Origin: Numida meleagris
Lineage: Eukaryota; Chordata; Aves; Galliformes; Numididae
Direction: 5' to 3'
Length of the DNA: 64,000 nucleotides
NCBI RefSeq assembly: GCF_002078875.1
Contig: NC_034411.1
Span: 38,108,115-38,172,114 of the forward strand
The notes beneath the pieces are model-generated. The model did not search any database. It was not told the DNA's origin and saw nothing but the letters and a program-made list of their open reading frames with translations. The position numbers were made by a program, and so were the translations under genes. Of this stretch, positions 13,889-26,652 are shown piece by piece. Within the stretch, counting starts at the first letter, position 1. Every line of letters begins with the position of its first letter.

Positions 13889-15971
13889 GTTTTAATATAC
13901 CCTTTACAGTAGATGTTTGCATGACCAAAGAGAACAATACAAGTGTGAAATCTACTCAGGAAAAGATAGGATTAGATCGAAGCATTCGTTCATCTCTTCA
14001 GGCTTCTGCACAGCTAAATCCTCGATCTCGAAAAAGTGGACGTTTGCGCAAAACCACTCATCGTTATTCTGTGCGAGATGCAAGAAGATCTCGGCTGTCC
14101 ACTTCAGATTCGGAAGGCAATTCTGACGACAAGAATACTGTAACGATGAAACACAGACGTTCCCAGTTCCTGCAGCCTTTTTTAACGTGCCCAGTTAGGG
14201 ACAGCTACCTTGTAGGTAGAAGTGATTTCTTACCTGCTGAAGTGGTACCAAATTCTAATCCTGATGTCCCTAATCTAGAAGATTCCAGCCGAATTATTCC
14301 AGCACATGAGCTAAATCCAGAGCTTTTTAAAGAGCCAGTTGCAGGGATTGCTGAGAGCAACACGGATAACTCTCCTTTTGACTTATGCCACGTGTTATTG
14401 TCGCTACTAGAGAAGGTGTGCAGATTTGATATTACTTTGAATCACAGTTCTGCTCTTTCAGCTAGCGTGGTGCCCACGTTAACTGAATTCTTATCAGGAT
14501 TTGGAGACTGTTATAATCTAAGTAGTAATACGGAAAATGAAGTGGTTTCTGCAGGGTGGACAGAAGAACCTGTGGCTCTGATCCAAAGGATGCTGTTTCG
14601 AACAGTGCTGCATCTTATGTCTTTAGATATAAGCAATACAGAAACAATGCCTGACAACTTGAGAAGAAATGTAACAGACTTACTTAAAGCAGCATTAAAA
14701 ATCAGAATTTGCTTGGAAAAACAGCCTGATCCTTTTACTCCGGAGTATAAGAAAACACTACAGCAGCCCATTCCGGATGACTTCGTATTATCTAGATATC
14801 ATCACAGAGCTTTGCTTCTACCTGAAGTTATAGAAGGAGTCTTGCAGATCTTGATCCGTTGCCTGCAGAGTGCAGCCTCTAATCCTTTCTACTTTAGCCA
14901 AGCTATAGATCTTGTTCATGAGTTCATACAGCATCAAGGTTTTAAGCTGTTTGAAGTAACAGTACTTCAAATGGAATGGCTGTGTATGAAGAATGAGGGA
15001 GTAACTGGGGAAGCTCCAGAGCATCTGAAAGCCCTTATCAACAGCATCATGAAAATTATCAGCACTGTCAAAAAAGTGAAATCAGAGCAACTCCATCAGT
15101 CAGTGTGTACGAGAAAGCGGCATAGACGATGTGAGTACTCTTACTTCATGCATCACCACAGAGATCTCTCTGGGCTCTCTGTATCTGCTTTTAAAAACCA
15201 AGCTTCCAGAAATCCCTTTGAGACAGCTGATGGAGAAGTTAATTATCCTGACAGATGCTGTTGCATTGCTGTTTGTGCACACCAGTGTTTGCACTTGTTG
15301 CAGCAAGTTTCTCTGAGCAGTACTTGTGTTCATATTCTCTCAGGTATACATAATGTAGGAATATGCTGTTGTATGGACCCCAAATCTGTGATTGGCCCAT
15401 TGCTTCGTGCTTCCAAGTTACCAATATTGAAAAATTTCCAACAGCACATACTGAACATCCTTAACAAGTTTATACTAGATCAGCTGGGTGGAGCGGAAGT
15501 TTCTCCAAGAATTATACAGGCATCATGCAATATATGTACTGTTGACTGTGATCAGCTTTTGCAGTTGGAAGATGCCTTGCAGGGCAACTCTAATGATGCT
15601 GGTCTTGCATCTAGTTCCTCCTGCAGAGTTCAGGGAATTCTGCCTAGCAGTGGATCTGAAGATGTGTTGCTGAGATGGGATGCATTGGAGGCTTATCGGG
15701 ACGTTGTTTTTGAAGAAGACAAACTACGCGGTATGCAGGTTGCAAGCCATATTTGCCACTTAATTCAAAAGGGAAATGCAGTGGTCCAATGGAAACTATA
15801 TAATTGCATTTATAATCCAGTGCTTCAGAAAGGGGTTGAGCTAGCTTGCCGTGCTCAACAGCTGGGACTAATTACAGCTGATAAACACACAAGCAGTTCC
15901 CACAGCCAGTGTTTGCCTTATGAAGTACTTCAGATTTACTTGCAGTCACTTCCTGCGTTGCTTAAATCCAG
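13889..15971 (+). CDS. LYST: LYST coding exon 3 (large 2.1-kb exon)
   Basis: The acceptor is TGCAACAG before 13889 and the donor AG|GTTGGT after 15971 (phase 1 in, phase 2 out). It encodes residues 95-789 without interruption. A basic, serine-rich segment comes first ([20 protein letters not shown]), then long helical stretches with strongly conserved blocks such as [37 protein letters not shown], the cysteine/histidine-rich [17 protein letters not shown] and [13 protein letters not shown]. It forms most of the N-terminal armadillo/HEAT-like region. The open frame runs past the donor to 16056, but similarity stops at the splice site. Confidence 0.97.
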
Positions 15972-17315
15972 GTTGGTAGATTTTCTGCTTATTAATGGAA
16001 AATGTACTAATTATCTAGTACAGAATTCTGCTTGTTTGTTGCTGATTAGAACATAAACCTTATTTGGACTGTATTTTGTACTTGGATATCACAGAGAATG
16101 ACAAGATAAATAGCAGAAGACTTACTGTTAGATTCATGAGCTGCAGAAAGCTGTGGTTCTACAGTGATGAGCTGTGGCCTTTGACAAGTCAAAAAATGCG
16201 TGTAGGAACCGAGTCTTTGTCTAATGTGGTATATCTTTGCCTCTTAATTCTTCATAGTAAAGTGAGTCAGTGTTGAACAGATTCTCATTTCACTTCCCGG
16301 TGGGAATTTCTCCTAAGTTTTCTGGTTTGTTTCTCTTTTCCTAGTATCTACTAAATAGGAATAATTTTAATTTTTTTTTAAAAAAGAGAAAACAAACGAT
16401 CTTCTACGATACGAAGTAGAAAACTTTCTATTTGTTATGCACTCAAATAGCTTCTGAGTAAACTTCCGTATGTTTTATTAAGAATATGAATGTGTCCTTT
16501 CTTCAGTGAAGGATTCTGATCTTTTCTGTTGGAGTCCTGATGAAGTGAATTTAGTAGATGTGGGAATGAAATTGGAGGGTAGGGAAGGTGAATCTCTGTA
16601 AGCAAACAGTACATTAAGAAACTTGCAGGTCCTTACCCCAAATTCTTTATGATCTCAGCATAATACATGGGCAGTAGAAAGAATGGAAAAATAACCTTGG
16701 AAGAATGCCAACATTAAAAAAACACTTTGTGCAGTAACAATAGCACAAAGTTGTGCTTGAAATGTGTTTCAGGTACTGTTTAACGGTTTTTGTTTAAAGC
16801 TGTTAAAAAGACATAGCAAGTAAAACTCTAAGTCTTCAGAGAAGACTTTGAGAAGCAATCTACAAAGTTGAGAGGTCTGACTAGCTCCAGCTGTTAATAA
16901 AAAGTTGCGTGGAAGTACTGTTGCAGAGCAGATGTTATAGAGTTGAACACTTTAATGCTTTGGACATCATGTACATTGCTGTGGTCTTATTAGTGGTTAA
17001 CCAATGTCAACCCTACATAAGGTTTTACGTCCCTGTGTCATAGCTTAACAAAAAGTTAAATTTTTCCTCTACTAGATGGATGATGCTTAGAGACTGTAGA
17101 GTAAAGCAGACAAACCGCCCTCTAGCCCACCTTGCATACCTGAGGTACAGTGCTCATAGCAATTACTATAAACATGATTTGGCCTTGGTGTCACTCAGGT
17201 GTGTAGAACAGATTTATTTTTAGATGTCGCGTCTTATGAATGTCTCAAGAAATCTTACGAGATAATGAATTCGTGGTTGATTTGTAAGGAAACTCTGTTA
17301 TGCTTTCTCTTACAG
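15972..17315. other. LYST intron 3
   Basis: Intron of 1.3 kb of unique sequence with short A/T runs (for example 16371-16386). I see no repeat or gene in it. Confidence 0.85.
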
Positions 17316-18336
17316 GGTGATTAGAGACTTATTTCTGAGTTGTAATGGAGTGAATCAAATGACTGAATTAAACTACTTAGATACTTTAAGAAGCTATTCT
17401 TTGAAAGTGTTAGAGACTTTAATACTTCGCCTTGGTGAACAGCAGAAAGACCAAGCAGTGCCAGAGCTAGAAGACCTCAACGGTGAGCACAAGGAGTCTG
17501 CATCTGATTTGCCTGCTTCTCTTTGTAGCCAGCACACTGCTTCAGAAGTTCCTCAGAGCCTGAGCAAGTTTTATGCTGGCCTTAAAGAGGCGTACCCAAG
17601 AAAGAAAAAGTTTGAGAGTCAAGACATTCATGTCAACACAATAAACCTATTTCTCTGTGTTGCTTTTTTATGTGTAAGTAAAGAAGCAGATGGTGATCTG
17701 GATTCAGCTAATGACTCTGAAGATACATCAGGATATGATAGTACAGCTAGTGAGCCATTAGGCCATAAATTACCATGTCTGTCACTGGAAAGCCTTACTT
17801 TGCCCTCTCTGGAACATATTTACAGGGTTGCTGATATTTGGTCCATGTGTCGTTGCATCTATTTGTATAGTTCAGTTTTCCAGAGACAGTTCCATAGACT
17901 TGGAGGTTTTGAAGCATGCCATAGACTGCTAATCCTCATAATTCAGAAACTTGTGGAAAATAAGGAGAAAGAACAAGAAAAAAGGGAGAGAATGTTGAGT
18001 GAAAGCAAAAGTTCACGTGGGAGTGCTCATGCTGAACATCTCAGCAAAGATGACTCTGTTCATTTCCCTAAAAGCAGGGAAGTGACACAATCAGAGCTCA
18101 ATAGTTCTGACAGTCTTGCTGTTGCAGAACAGCTGGTGTATGAATGTGTCTCCTGTGACAGCCCTGATAGTAGGGAACATGCTTCAGCTGCAAATCTTGA
18201 AGAGAGAAAGCCTTCTGTAAGAGAAGAAACTGAATGGGCACTTCAGGGTATCAGACTTCTAGAAGCTCTGCTGACAATATGTCTACACAGTGCAAGCACC
18301 ACACAGCAGAAGATGGAAGTAGAGATGTTTCATCAG
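17316..18336 (+). CDS. LYST: LYST coding exon 4
   Basis: The acceptor is TCTTACAG before 17316 and the donor CAG|GTAATG after 18336 (phase 2 in, 0 out). It encodes residues 789-1129. Conserved blocks are VIRDLFLSCNGV, QSLSKFYAGLKEAYP, INLFLCVAFLCVSKEA and the acidic serine-rich ANDSEDTSGYDSTASEPL, which looks like a phosphorylated linker. A charged segment around residues 1005-1080 differs freely from mammals, and helical homology resumes at IRLLEALLTICLHSA. Confidence 0.96.
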
Positions 18337-19929
18337 GTAATGCGCAACTTCCCTTAGCTTACCTTAATTGTATTTGTTATGTACAATGTTATTTTGTCAG
18401 TAATCCATCAGAAGGATTGTTTTTGGAGTTTAAATAAAGTTTGCTCTTGTTATGGTGCATATTTTCTGTCATACTTAAGGCATGCAGTTAAGCAGTATAT
18501 CTAGTTGATGGTGGTAGTGGTTAGCAGGTATGAAGGAATAGGAGTAGGCAGATGGACAAACTCCAGTTGCTTTTTCTGTGGAGGCAACTTTCCATGCATC
18601 AACTTGTTGCCCCTTTCATTATGTAATAAAATACTGGTTAGTATCCTGTACCTCTTTGCTTGTCCTCTAAAATAACATCTTTCTTCCATCCCTTTTGGAT
18701 TGGATCCCTGTTCATGCCAATTCTCTGCTTCTCGGTGGCTGGAGAAGTCTTGTGGAATGGCAGTGATCCAGCTTGAATGAGATTTTTACCCTGTTGGCTT
18801 TTTTGAATTGTATTTCCAATTTATTTTTTCATCCGTCTGTTACCATTTGAGCTACCATGGTCAATATAGCTGAGGGGCAAAACTTAACATCATACGCTCT
18901 TTTCTGAGTTAATGTATCTTCAGTCCAAGAACTGTGTTAGGACTATGATCCTAACAGATGAAGATTTTATTTTTGTCCTCTTTGGCCTAAAATAGTCTTG
19001 ACTAGAGGAAAGTGGTGTCTTCCTCTGCCCACAAATGCAGTGGTGGATGTTGACTACTGTATATTGCTGGCTGGCTGTGACTGCTTTTTTCTAGTTGGGT
19101 ATCATTTACCCTTTTTTTTTTTTCCTGTGTAGTTCCTTTGTCCAGTCACACACTCTGTGTTGGCTGTTTGAGCTGATAAGTGCTGAATGGTGGTAGAGAC
19201 TTCTGAAAGGATGCTCACTGGAGAATGTGAAACAGATCTGGAGTCCAAGAAGAGTCGTGTAGGCAAGAAACAAGTTGTACACAGTGACTTGCATGTTAAG
19301 CTTTGGGTGAACATCTTGAGCAGAGCTTGATGCTTGAGGAAAGAGGAGCGTTAAAGGGCAGGGATATTTAAGGAGCACCTGAGAAAAACTAAGTTCACCT
19401 CTAAGCTTTAGAGGTGAACTGATTCAGCATTCCATCAGAAGTTATTTATTCATGGAAGACTCCTTCGCTGTGTTATATTATTTTAATTACCATCTTGAGG
19501 TTTTTTTAGCAGCTTATCTATCTCCTTTTGCTTTCATAAATTGTGTGAGAACTGCAACATAGAGCCACTTGCTATTTTTGTGAAGTTGAGCTTACCACCC
19601 TCTATTCTGTTAACCTCTCTAGTAATGTGATGTGGTCTGAATGTACTCTGTACTGCAAAGTGTTCCAGAAGCCTGTTTTTTTGAAACAGCGCTTTCACGT
19701 GTAATGTTAAGGAAATAGTAAGTTGCCTGGTTTTTCAGTGTGCGGATTGCTTAACCTACGATGTGTTTGTTGAGTCTTTGTTATTGTAGGAGACTCAGTG
19801 CAGTCTGACAGTTCTAGCTTGGAAGACTGATTAGTGTAGGTGGAAGGGAGCATTCTTAAATGGAAGTACTGGACTATTTTAGTTAACCGAAACGATAATA
19901 AATCAAAATGTTTATCTTCTAAACTCTAG
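18337..19929. other. LYST intron 4
   Basis: Intron of 1.6 kb. It contains a perfect 13-base-arm inverted repeat at 19392-19420, listed separately. The rest is unique sequence. Confidence 0.85.
19392..19420. repeat. Perfect inverted repeat (13-bp arms, 3-base loop)
   Basis: The left arm AGTTCACCTCTAA (19392-19404) and right arm TTAGAGGTGAACT (19408-19420) are exact reverse complements around GCT. The RNA would fold into a tight hairpin. It lies deep in intron 4 and I know of no family for it. Confidence 0.85.
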
Positions 19930-20091
19930 AATATTTGTGTGGATGATATCTTACTACAAATACGAGAACAACTTGCTCAGTCAAAACTGCTAGAAACTGA
20001 CTTGGCAAAGCCTCTGTTTGATTCACTGCTTCGTTTTGCATTGGGCACTTTTTCTGCTGACCTGGATCATTCTGAAGAGAAAATAGAAAAG
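19930..20091 (+). CDS. LYST: LYST coding exon 5
   Basis: The acceptor is CTCTAG before 19930 and the donor AAG|GTATGA after 20091; both ends are phase 0. It encodes residues 1130-1183. The LAKPLFDSLLRFALGTFSAD stretch aligns well with mammalian LYST, while the first residues are divergent. Confidence 0.92.
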
Positions 20092-20692
20092 GTATGAACA
20101 CTGACTAAACAAATCTAATTCTGCAAGGTTTGCTAGATCAAGGTTATGTTGTTCAGATCTACATTTTTAAACTAAATAAGGTTTAAATCTGCTGGATTCT
20201 TGCAGCTGTTGAAAATTCTGATTCTCATCTGCAAATGTCAAGTTGAATGACACATTCATATGCTCCCCGCTTTTGCTGCTCTGAAATGAGTCATGCTAAA
20301 AAAGAGCAAGCTGTATTATGCTTTATGGAAGTACCTGAAGTTGGAAGCTCTCCTCACCCTTCTGTTTTACAGTAGGGAATGGAAAAACTCCATAAGGGAG
20401 AGCTTCAGGAGATGGATGTTCAGATACCTTAGAGACTACAGATATGTCTTGAGCTAAGAGTGGATGTCAAAATGATGACAATGGTTATTTTTGGAGAAAC
20501 AGGTTTTTGGGGATAATTAGTAATAGGAATCCATCTTTGCAGAGTCAATTTTCTATGTAGGAGTGCAGTATCCTTAAAAAGAGTCTTGGGTTTCCTGGAA
20601 GTATGTGATCAATTTGTTTTCTTTCCCCAGTGGGTGTGGAAAAACTATTTGTTTTTCTGAACCAAGGTGGTGAATTTGTTTGTGTTCTGCAG
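20092..20692. other. LYST intron 5
   Basis: Intron of 0.6 kb of unique sequence. I see nothing else in it. Confidence 0.8.
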
Positions 20693-20846
20693 ACCCATTA
20701 CACTGAAAAGGAGTCCGTGTCACAGCCTGGAGATACATCTGAAGAAGCTGAAGAGTCACAGTGCTGTAGCCTTAAACTTTTTGCTGAAGAAGAAGGATAT
20801 GAAGCAGATAGTGAAAGTAACCCTGACAGTGAAACCAAGGATGGAG
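20693..20846 (+). CDS. LYST: LYST coding exon 6
   Basis: The acceptor is TTCTGCAG before 20693 and the donor GGAG|GTAAAT after 20846 (phase 0 in, 1 out). It encodes residues 1184-1235, an acidic linker with the conserved core [13 protein letters not shown] and [13 protein letters not shown]. It probably joins two helical blocks. Confidence 0.93.
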
Positions 20847-22031
20847 GTAAATGTGAACTTTCTGAATATGCAAAGTAGTCTTTGACATGGCTAAGGTTGG
20901 TTGTCTTTTTGAGATGTACAAAAGCAGGGTGACCATCAGAGGCTTCTTACAGATGCAGATAGGTTAGATTTTTCACTGCAGTTGTAATTGGATTCCCCCA
21001 GAAGTGAAGATGACTATTCCTACGCTGAGTGTTACAGGAACTGTTCTGTCTTGGGTATGTTGGTTTACAGGATTCTTGCTCTGAAATTATATTGGGTTGT
21101 CTTTGACGTTTATTAGTGTGATCTAGAAGCAATTATCTCTAGAGATGCTTATCAGTAGCTTGTCTGTAAGTCAATGCTGAAAATTTTATTTAGTACTAAA
21201 AAAAACTTAGTAGAAGTTGTATAGTCTGGTTGCATCCATTGATATTCAACAACTAGTATGTATGTATTTTACTCTTCTTCTTGTGTAACTTTGAACATAG
21301 GTATGTCTTAATTTTTTCCTTTGTGATGTGAACTTACATTCCACTACTGCTGTTTATCTGTATGACTAGACTTCATTGGTAGTGACTTAAAAAGGGGTAT
21401 ACAAATGCATGTTTTAAAAGCATTTCTGAATTATAAATTCAACTGGAAAATATTTCCATGAAACAATTGCAGGTAGTGTGTCTGTCTGTATCAAATCATT
21501 TTAGTTTAAAATGACATGTCCTGAAGTCTTCCTAAGAGGTGGGTACGTAAGAGGTCGAATTTAAATGTTTGGGTTTTTTTTATGAGACATTCCATGTGCT
21601 GTCGTGCATTTTCTGAGTTAAATGGCTAAACATCATCTTCCCCCTACCTATAAACATAAAGATCATTTACATTTGTTGTTTTTTGGCAGGGTCAGAGTTC
21701 TGTATAGAAGCTGAAATTCTATTAGAAAGATTCTTATATTATGAATTGCATATTTATCATTGTTGTGTGTCCAGTTCCCAGGAAATGAAGGCATATAGTT
21801 CAAGAACATGTAATGGGGGAAACTGCGTCCCTGCCCTTGTGTTGGCAGGAAAGCAGGGAAAGGTGAAGCAGAATAGAAGGCTTTCCTAACTTCTGAAAAC
21901 TGCTGATACACTAGTGGCTATTCTTGTATGTTTGAGAAGATTGGAGAAATTATGACCTTGAATATGCTACTTAAGTCATGCAAACTGTATTCATCTGAGT
22001 AAGTTTGAGTAAGTTAAATGTTCTCTTTCAG
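20847..22031. other. LYST intron 6
   Basis: Intron of 1.2 kb of unique AT-rich sequence. Open frames on both strands around 21660-21910 have no similarity I recognise. Confidence 0.8.
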
Positions 22032-22258
22032 GAGCAGACACAAAGGCAGAACCAGAACGTACTGGTCCTTCAGGTTATCTTAATGACCTAACTGAAAACA
22101 TCAATCAAGGAGAATTAATATATCCTGAAATCTGCATGTTAGAATTAAACTTGCTCTCAGCTGGTAATGCAAGTTTAGATGTGCTTGCTCATGTATTCCA
22201 GAGCTGCCTGAAAATCATCAACCAGAAGGAAAGAAATGCCACTGTACTTATAGAACAG
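22032..22258 (+). CDS. LYST: LYST coding exon 7
   Basis: The acceptor is CTTTCAG before 22032 and the donor CAG|GTAAAA after 22258 (phase 1 in, 0 out). It encodes residues 1235-1310. The first 20 residues are divergent; from [20 protein letters not shown] onward the sequence is strongly conserved, including the helix [18 protein letters not shown]. Confidence 0.94.
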
Positions 22259-23560
22259 GTAAAAACGTTATTGAACAGAGGCAACGCTTCAGCAATTGCT
22301 TATTTTCTTCAGTTTTGTAGCAACTGTACAGAGAAAAAAAAAATAGTCTGAACTCAGAAATACTCGTTGTGGTGTTTTGTAAGACCTGAAATAATGTAAA
22401 GGACTGATATTGCCAGGAAAGCTGCATTAGATTAAAAAGTTACCAGAAACATTACTTAGCTAATGTATTGAAAGGCAGTTGACCTACAGTTGTTTTATTG
22501 AATCAAAAGTATTGAATCACAAAAGCTGTAAGTGCAAATATAGAAGCCATCAGGTTGTCTTATATTTAGAATATATAAGTATGTATTCATGTATGTATTG
22601 AACATGCTTTTTTGAAACTTTCGATGCTGTACCTGAAAAATATTTCAAACATTCCTCACAAGTTTATATTACAAATCAGTTAAGCACATGGGGGTGTCCT
22701 CCTGATCATGTGGAATTTCAAGGAGCTAGCTTTTTTTGCTTTTAAATAACTTCATTCAGTAAGCTTCTTCTCCAGAGGAAGATAATATGACTAAATAACT
22801 TAGTTTTTGTGTATATACAGTAATTTGACTAAGAAGCAACATTATTAGTGCTTGACAGCTTAAACCAAAAGCAGGAAAGGCTGAAGTGGGAAAACATTTT
22901 ATTTAGTACTCCAGTTCTTTGTGTGAATTACTAGCTTTAAATCTTTTCCACAAATGTATTTTATTTTTGTGGACTTCAGCACATGAAATGACTTACTGAA
23001 AATATGAAAAATATTATTTTGAATTGTGTGTTTTAGAGCGAGTTTACAAATCTACTGAACTAGCGAGCTTAGAAACTTTGAATATGTTAGGTTTTTGAAT
23101 TATATTTATCTAAGATGATATTTGTGAAGGGTGTTGTTCTTAAGGAAGTGACTTGGACTTTTCAGTTACTTTTAAAATCTTGCCCAAAAATTGCGGAGAA
23201 GTTAAAGTCTCTTTGAATATTGCATTGTTATATACTAATGTACTGTGTTTCATCGTAGCCTGTTGAATTATGTAGTTCTGTTCTGGGAGAGAAGTCAAGG
23301 CAGCAGTTGCCAGTTGCTGAATGCATAGTGGCAAGGGACTCTTTCTTTAATCGTCTGGATTTCAAAGCCTTTCTCATGATGCAGTTGAACTGTACAGAAC
23401 ATGAAAGCATGCTCATTAGAAAACACATCAAATTATGGAAGTTTTTTATAAGTGGAATTATTTTTAGTTAAATCAGCAGTAGACATAAATTGAAATAAAT
23501 TACTCATTAGTTCTGTGGGCTGGTGTATTCTTCTGATTGTTTCCCTGTATTTTTTAACAG
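22259..23560. other. LYST intron 7
   Basis: Intron of 1.3 kb of unique AT-rich sequence. No repeat or gene is seen. Confidence 0.8.
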
Positions 23561-23627
23561 GGAGCTGTTAAACATATTTTGGGAAGATATATGAATATAC
23601 TGATACAAACAGAGTCTACTTTTCATG
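23561..23627 (+). CDS. LYST: LYST coding exon 8 (short)
   Basis: A 67-base exon with acceptor TTTTTAACAG before 23561 and donor CATG|GTGAGT after 23627 (phase 0 in, 1 out). It encodes residues 1311-1333, beginning GAVKHILGRYMNIL. Similarity to the mammalian residues at this point is modest, but position, length and phase fit exactly between exons 7 and 9. Confidence 0.85.
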
Positions 23628-24436
23628 GTGAGTTCAAAGTTTAACTCAAATAACATTTTTTTATAATTTAATGTATACAACCTCAAATTTTTTAGCCCAT
23701 AATGCAAACACAAAATTTACCAAGTAAATTCATTGGCAGTCATGAATCAGTGTACCTGTGTCTCTTCTGACACTTTTCTAATGTGTAAATAACCCTGTAT
23801 TTAAGGGGTAATTTGAGTCAGTGGGGATTACATTATTTAAACATATGCTGACAGATCTGAAAACAACAGTTGAAATCACAGACCTCAGGTGACAATGTTA
23901 ACAAACATTTTTCAGGAAAAATAGCAGTTGTGATGGAGTTAAATTTAATTAGTACTACAACGTAGGTTATTTCAGATTTCTTCATAACAGAGGACTGAGT
24001 GATATCTTGATTGGATTTTATTTCTATTCAGAAAATACCTAGCTAATCCAAAAACATGGAAGCAAATTAAATACTTGCCCTAAGGTAGCTCACACAACAT
24101 TGTAAACCATCTGAGGACTTTAAACTATGGCTTTGTTGGGAGAATATAAGCAACCTAGATGCTAGGTTCCCAAACCTTCAGACTCTGTTTTATAAACCTG
24201 AAACCCAAGCTTGCAGTAGCAATCTTGATTTGTTCAAGTAAATTTTGAATAGTACTACTGTCAGGAAGTAGTTGAATCTCTCGTAATTCATTTTGTAATC
24301 ATTGCAACTTCCTGAGCTTAAAGTGTTTTCACAAAACTCTAAATTCCATGTTAATTCTTTCTACTAACATTATCAAATACATTTTTTTTAAAGATTTCCA
24401 AACATTCTCCTGAAGAATATTATCTCTTATTTTTAG
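23628..24436. other. LYST intron 8
   Basis: Intron of 0.8 kb of unique AT-rich sequence. Nothing recognisable. Confidence 0.8.
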
Positions 24437-24546
24437 CATGTCAGATGGTGCTGGTAGACCTGCTCGTTTCTTTGATGAGCTCACAGACATGTTCAGAAGA
24501 ACTAACTCTTCTCCTACGGATATTTTTGGAGAAGACACCTTGTACG
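24437..24546 (+). CDS. LYST: LYST coding exon 9
   Basis: The acceptor is TTTTTAG before 24437 and the donor ACG|GTATGT after 24546 (phase 1 in, 0 out). It encodes residues 1333-1369, including [20 protein letters not shown] followed by [12 protein letters not shown], nearly identical to mammals. Longer open frames overlap it in other frames and are not coding. Confidence 0.93.
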
Positions 24547-24939
24547 GTATGTCTTCAGTAACACATAATAAAATTCAGAGGCAAAAAGAGAATCTCTTTG
24601 TACCCAAGTATTTTGGGAAATGAGGATGTAATAACAGAAACTCTGTAACTGACCAAATTCAGTTGCTGAAACAACTCCCTTTCGTGTTTTGAAAGTGTGA
24701 CAGGAGAGGAGAAGAGGATTTAGAAATCTGTGTTCTTGAACATACTGGGAACTCTCTTCTTCAGCTCAAGAAAACAAGATTTGTCTTGAGTAGACTGACA
24801 TTATGGTTATAGATGACGGAATATTGTATACTGTTAAACTTGAAGTAATTTCCTTAGTTATAAAGCACTTCCATTTCAGGAATGGGTGCTGCTTTAGCTG
24901 CAGGAATTACCTGATTGATTCTTGCTTGTTTATTTCTAG
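24547..24939. other. LYST intron 9
   Basis: Intron of 0.4 kb, unique sequence. Confidence 0.8.
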
Positions 24940-25354
24940 GAGATACTGCTTAAGGGAGTATTGAAGATTATAGAAACTAATATCGATATGAACCCATTAC
25001 AGTACCTTGCTTTCCCTTTGCTACATGGCACAAATTTGAGTAGTTCTTCACAAAAATCCACTGGCACTTCCAACAGCAAAACTGCCGGACTATTAAAAAA
25101 AACAAAACTTTCACAGAGTAAGAAAGAGGCAGATGGTGAAAACTTGAGTCATCAACTGCTTTCTTCTTGGCACGTGGCCCCAATTCACTTGCCTTTAGTT
25201 GGACAGAACTGCTGGCCACACATGTCTGATGGTTTCAGTGTTTCCTTGTGGTTTCATCTGGAGTGTGTTCGTGAAATGGAAAACTCAACGGAGAAGGGGA
25301 GGAAAGTCAAGAGAAGACTTTTCTCTGTAAGAGAGAACAGCTTTGATAGTACAG
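24940..25354 (+). CDS. LYST: LYST coding exon 10 (start of ConA-like segment)
   Basis: The acceptor is TATTTCTAG before 24940 and the donor ACAG|GTAAGA after 25354 (phase 0 in, 1 out). It encodes residues 1370-1508. After a helix ([12 protein letters not shown]) and a basic linker comes the conserved [20 protein letters not shown], with a SLWFHLE strand. This opens the concanavalin A-like beta-sandwich that precedes PH-BEACH modules in this family. Confidence 0.95.
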
Positions 25355-26507
25355 GTAAGAATATAGTTCTTGTTCCTGTTTAGGTAGCACTGAGGGACTC
25401 TGGTTACAAGTATTTCTAATTGATGTGGCTTATACAAAAAGCTTGCAGTTTTTTTCTTTTGAGTATTGAACAGAAAGGCTTAGCATTTCTCATTGTTGTG
25501 TTCTTTGAGTACTGTGAGTTATACTTAGAGTAAGCATTTCCAGCTTTTTTGTAAACCAGGTTCATGCCTGGTTCCTTAGAAATTTAGTGTTCTCATTGAA
25601 TTTTTAACTTCAGTAAAATGTCTTTATGCTGCTTCATGTTATGTTGAAGAGAATATTCAGTGCTGCAGCTGAAAGGTCATAAGAAATGACTACTGTCAGA
25701 GTTTACTGGTCTCTTAAGTATTGATGAAGCAAGTGGCTTTTGTGTTTCTTCTTTTTAATATAGAGCTACAAAAACTTCTTGATTTAAGATTTAATTATTG
25801 GAATTCTTAGCTAAAAAGCTGCTTCAAATCCATCATGAGCCTGAAGCCAATTTGATATAAATCCTTTAACTTTCCTCGTGCGTGCCATCATAGATATCAA
25901 TAGCTGTAAAAACATTTATCTGTTTATACTATTGTAGGGGGTTGCCAGGTCCCAAAGTGTTTGAAGCAGAATCTCTTGGATTGTAATTTATAAAAGAGGA
26001 AATTCTTTGAGGTACTTAAAATACCTCCCAGTTGCAATACTTTGAATACCTCTATTTTACAACTTAAAAGCAAAAAAAAAAAAAGTGGGAGAGGACTGAA
26101 TCTTAGAACTGTTAGAGCTGCTTTTGTGAGAAGGCCTGTGCTTTCACTTCATAAAGTAAAGCAAAAAATATTGGGTGTAAAATCATTCTTAAAGGGTTAA
26201 AGGGTAGCATGATTTGTCAAAAAGAAATGGAAAAAGAAGTCTACGCTTTTGGTGCACAACAAGACTTTTGGTTCTACATAGGAATATAATATATGACGTA
26301 TTAAAAGTATCATTGAATTAGATGAAATATTCATGCTTAGTGTGTTTGCTTGATTACAAACAAAAATGAAGTGCTTATTTAATGTGTTTTTCAACACAAG
26401 AGACCCAGGTTTCGGAAGAGAATTGTATATACTAGCTCATCTAATAATAATAATTAAAAAAAGCATTGCTGTTGTAATTGCTTTTATAAACATGCTTGTA
26501 TTTCTAG
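25355..26507. other. LYST intron 10
   Basis: Intron of 1.2 kb, AT-rich, with an A run near 26070-26085. Nothing recognisable. Confidence 0.8.
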
Positions 26508-26652
26508 AAGAAACCAAATCTATAGGAATGGAGTACGTAAGCCTGGGAGATAAACTTGTTGAAGATGGCTGTATTCATATAATTTCATTGGGTTCCAAAG
26601 CATTGATGATACAAATCTGGGCAGACATGAACACTGGAGCTTTCATATTTCG
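26508..26652 (+). CDS. LYST: LYST coding exon 11
   Basis: The acceptor is TTTCTAG before 26508 and the donor CG|GTATGG after 26652 (phase 1 in, 2 out). It encodes residues 1508-1556, with the conserved beta-strand block EDGCIHIISLGSKALMIQIW of the ConA-like segment. Confidence 0.94.
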
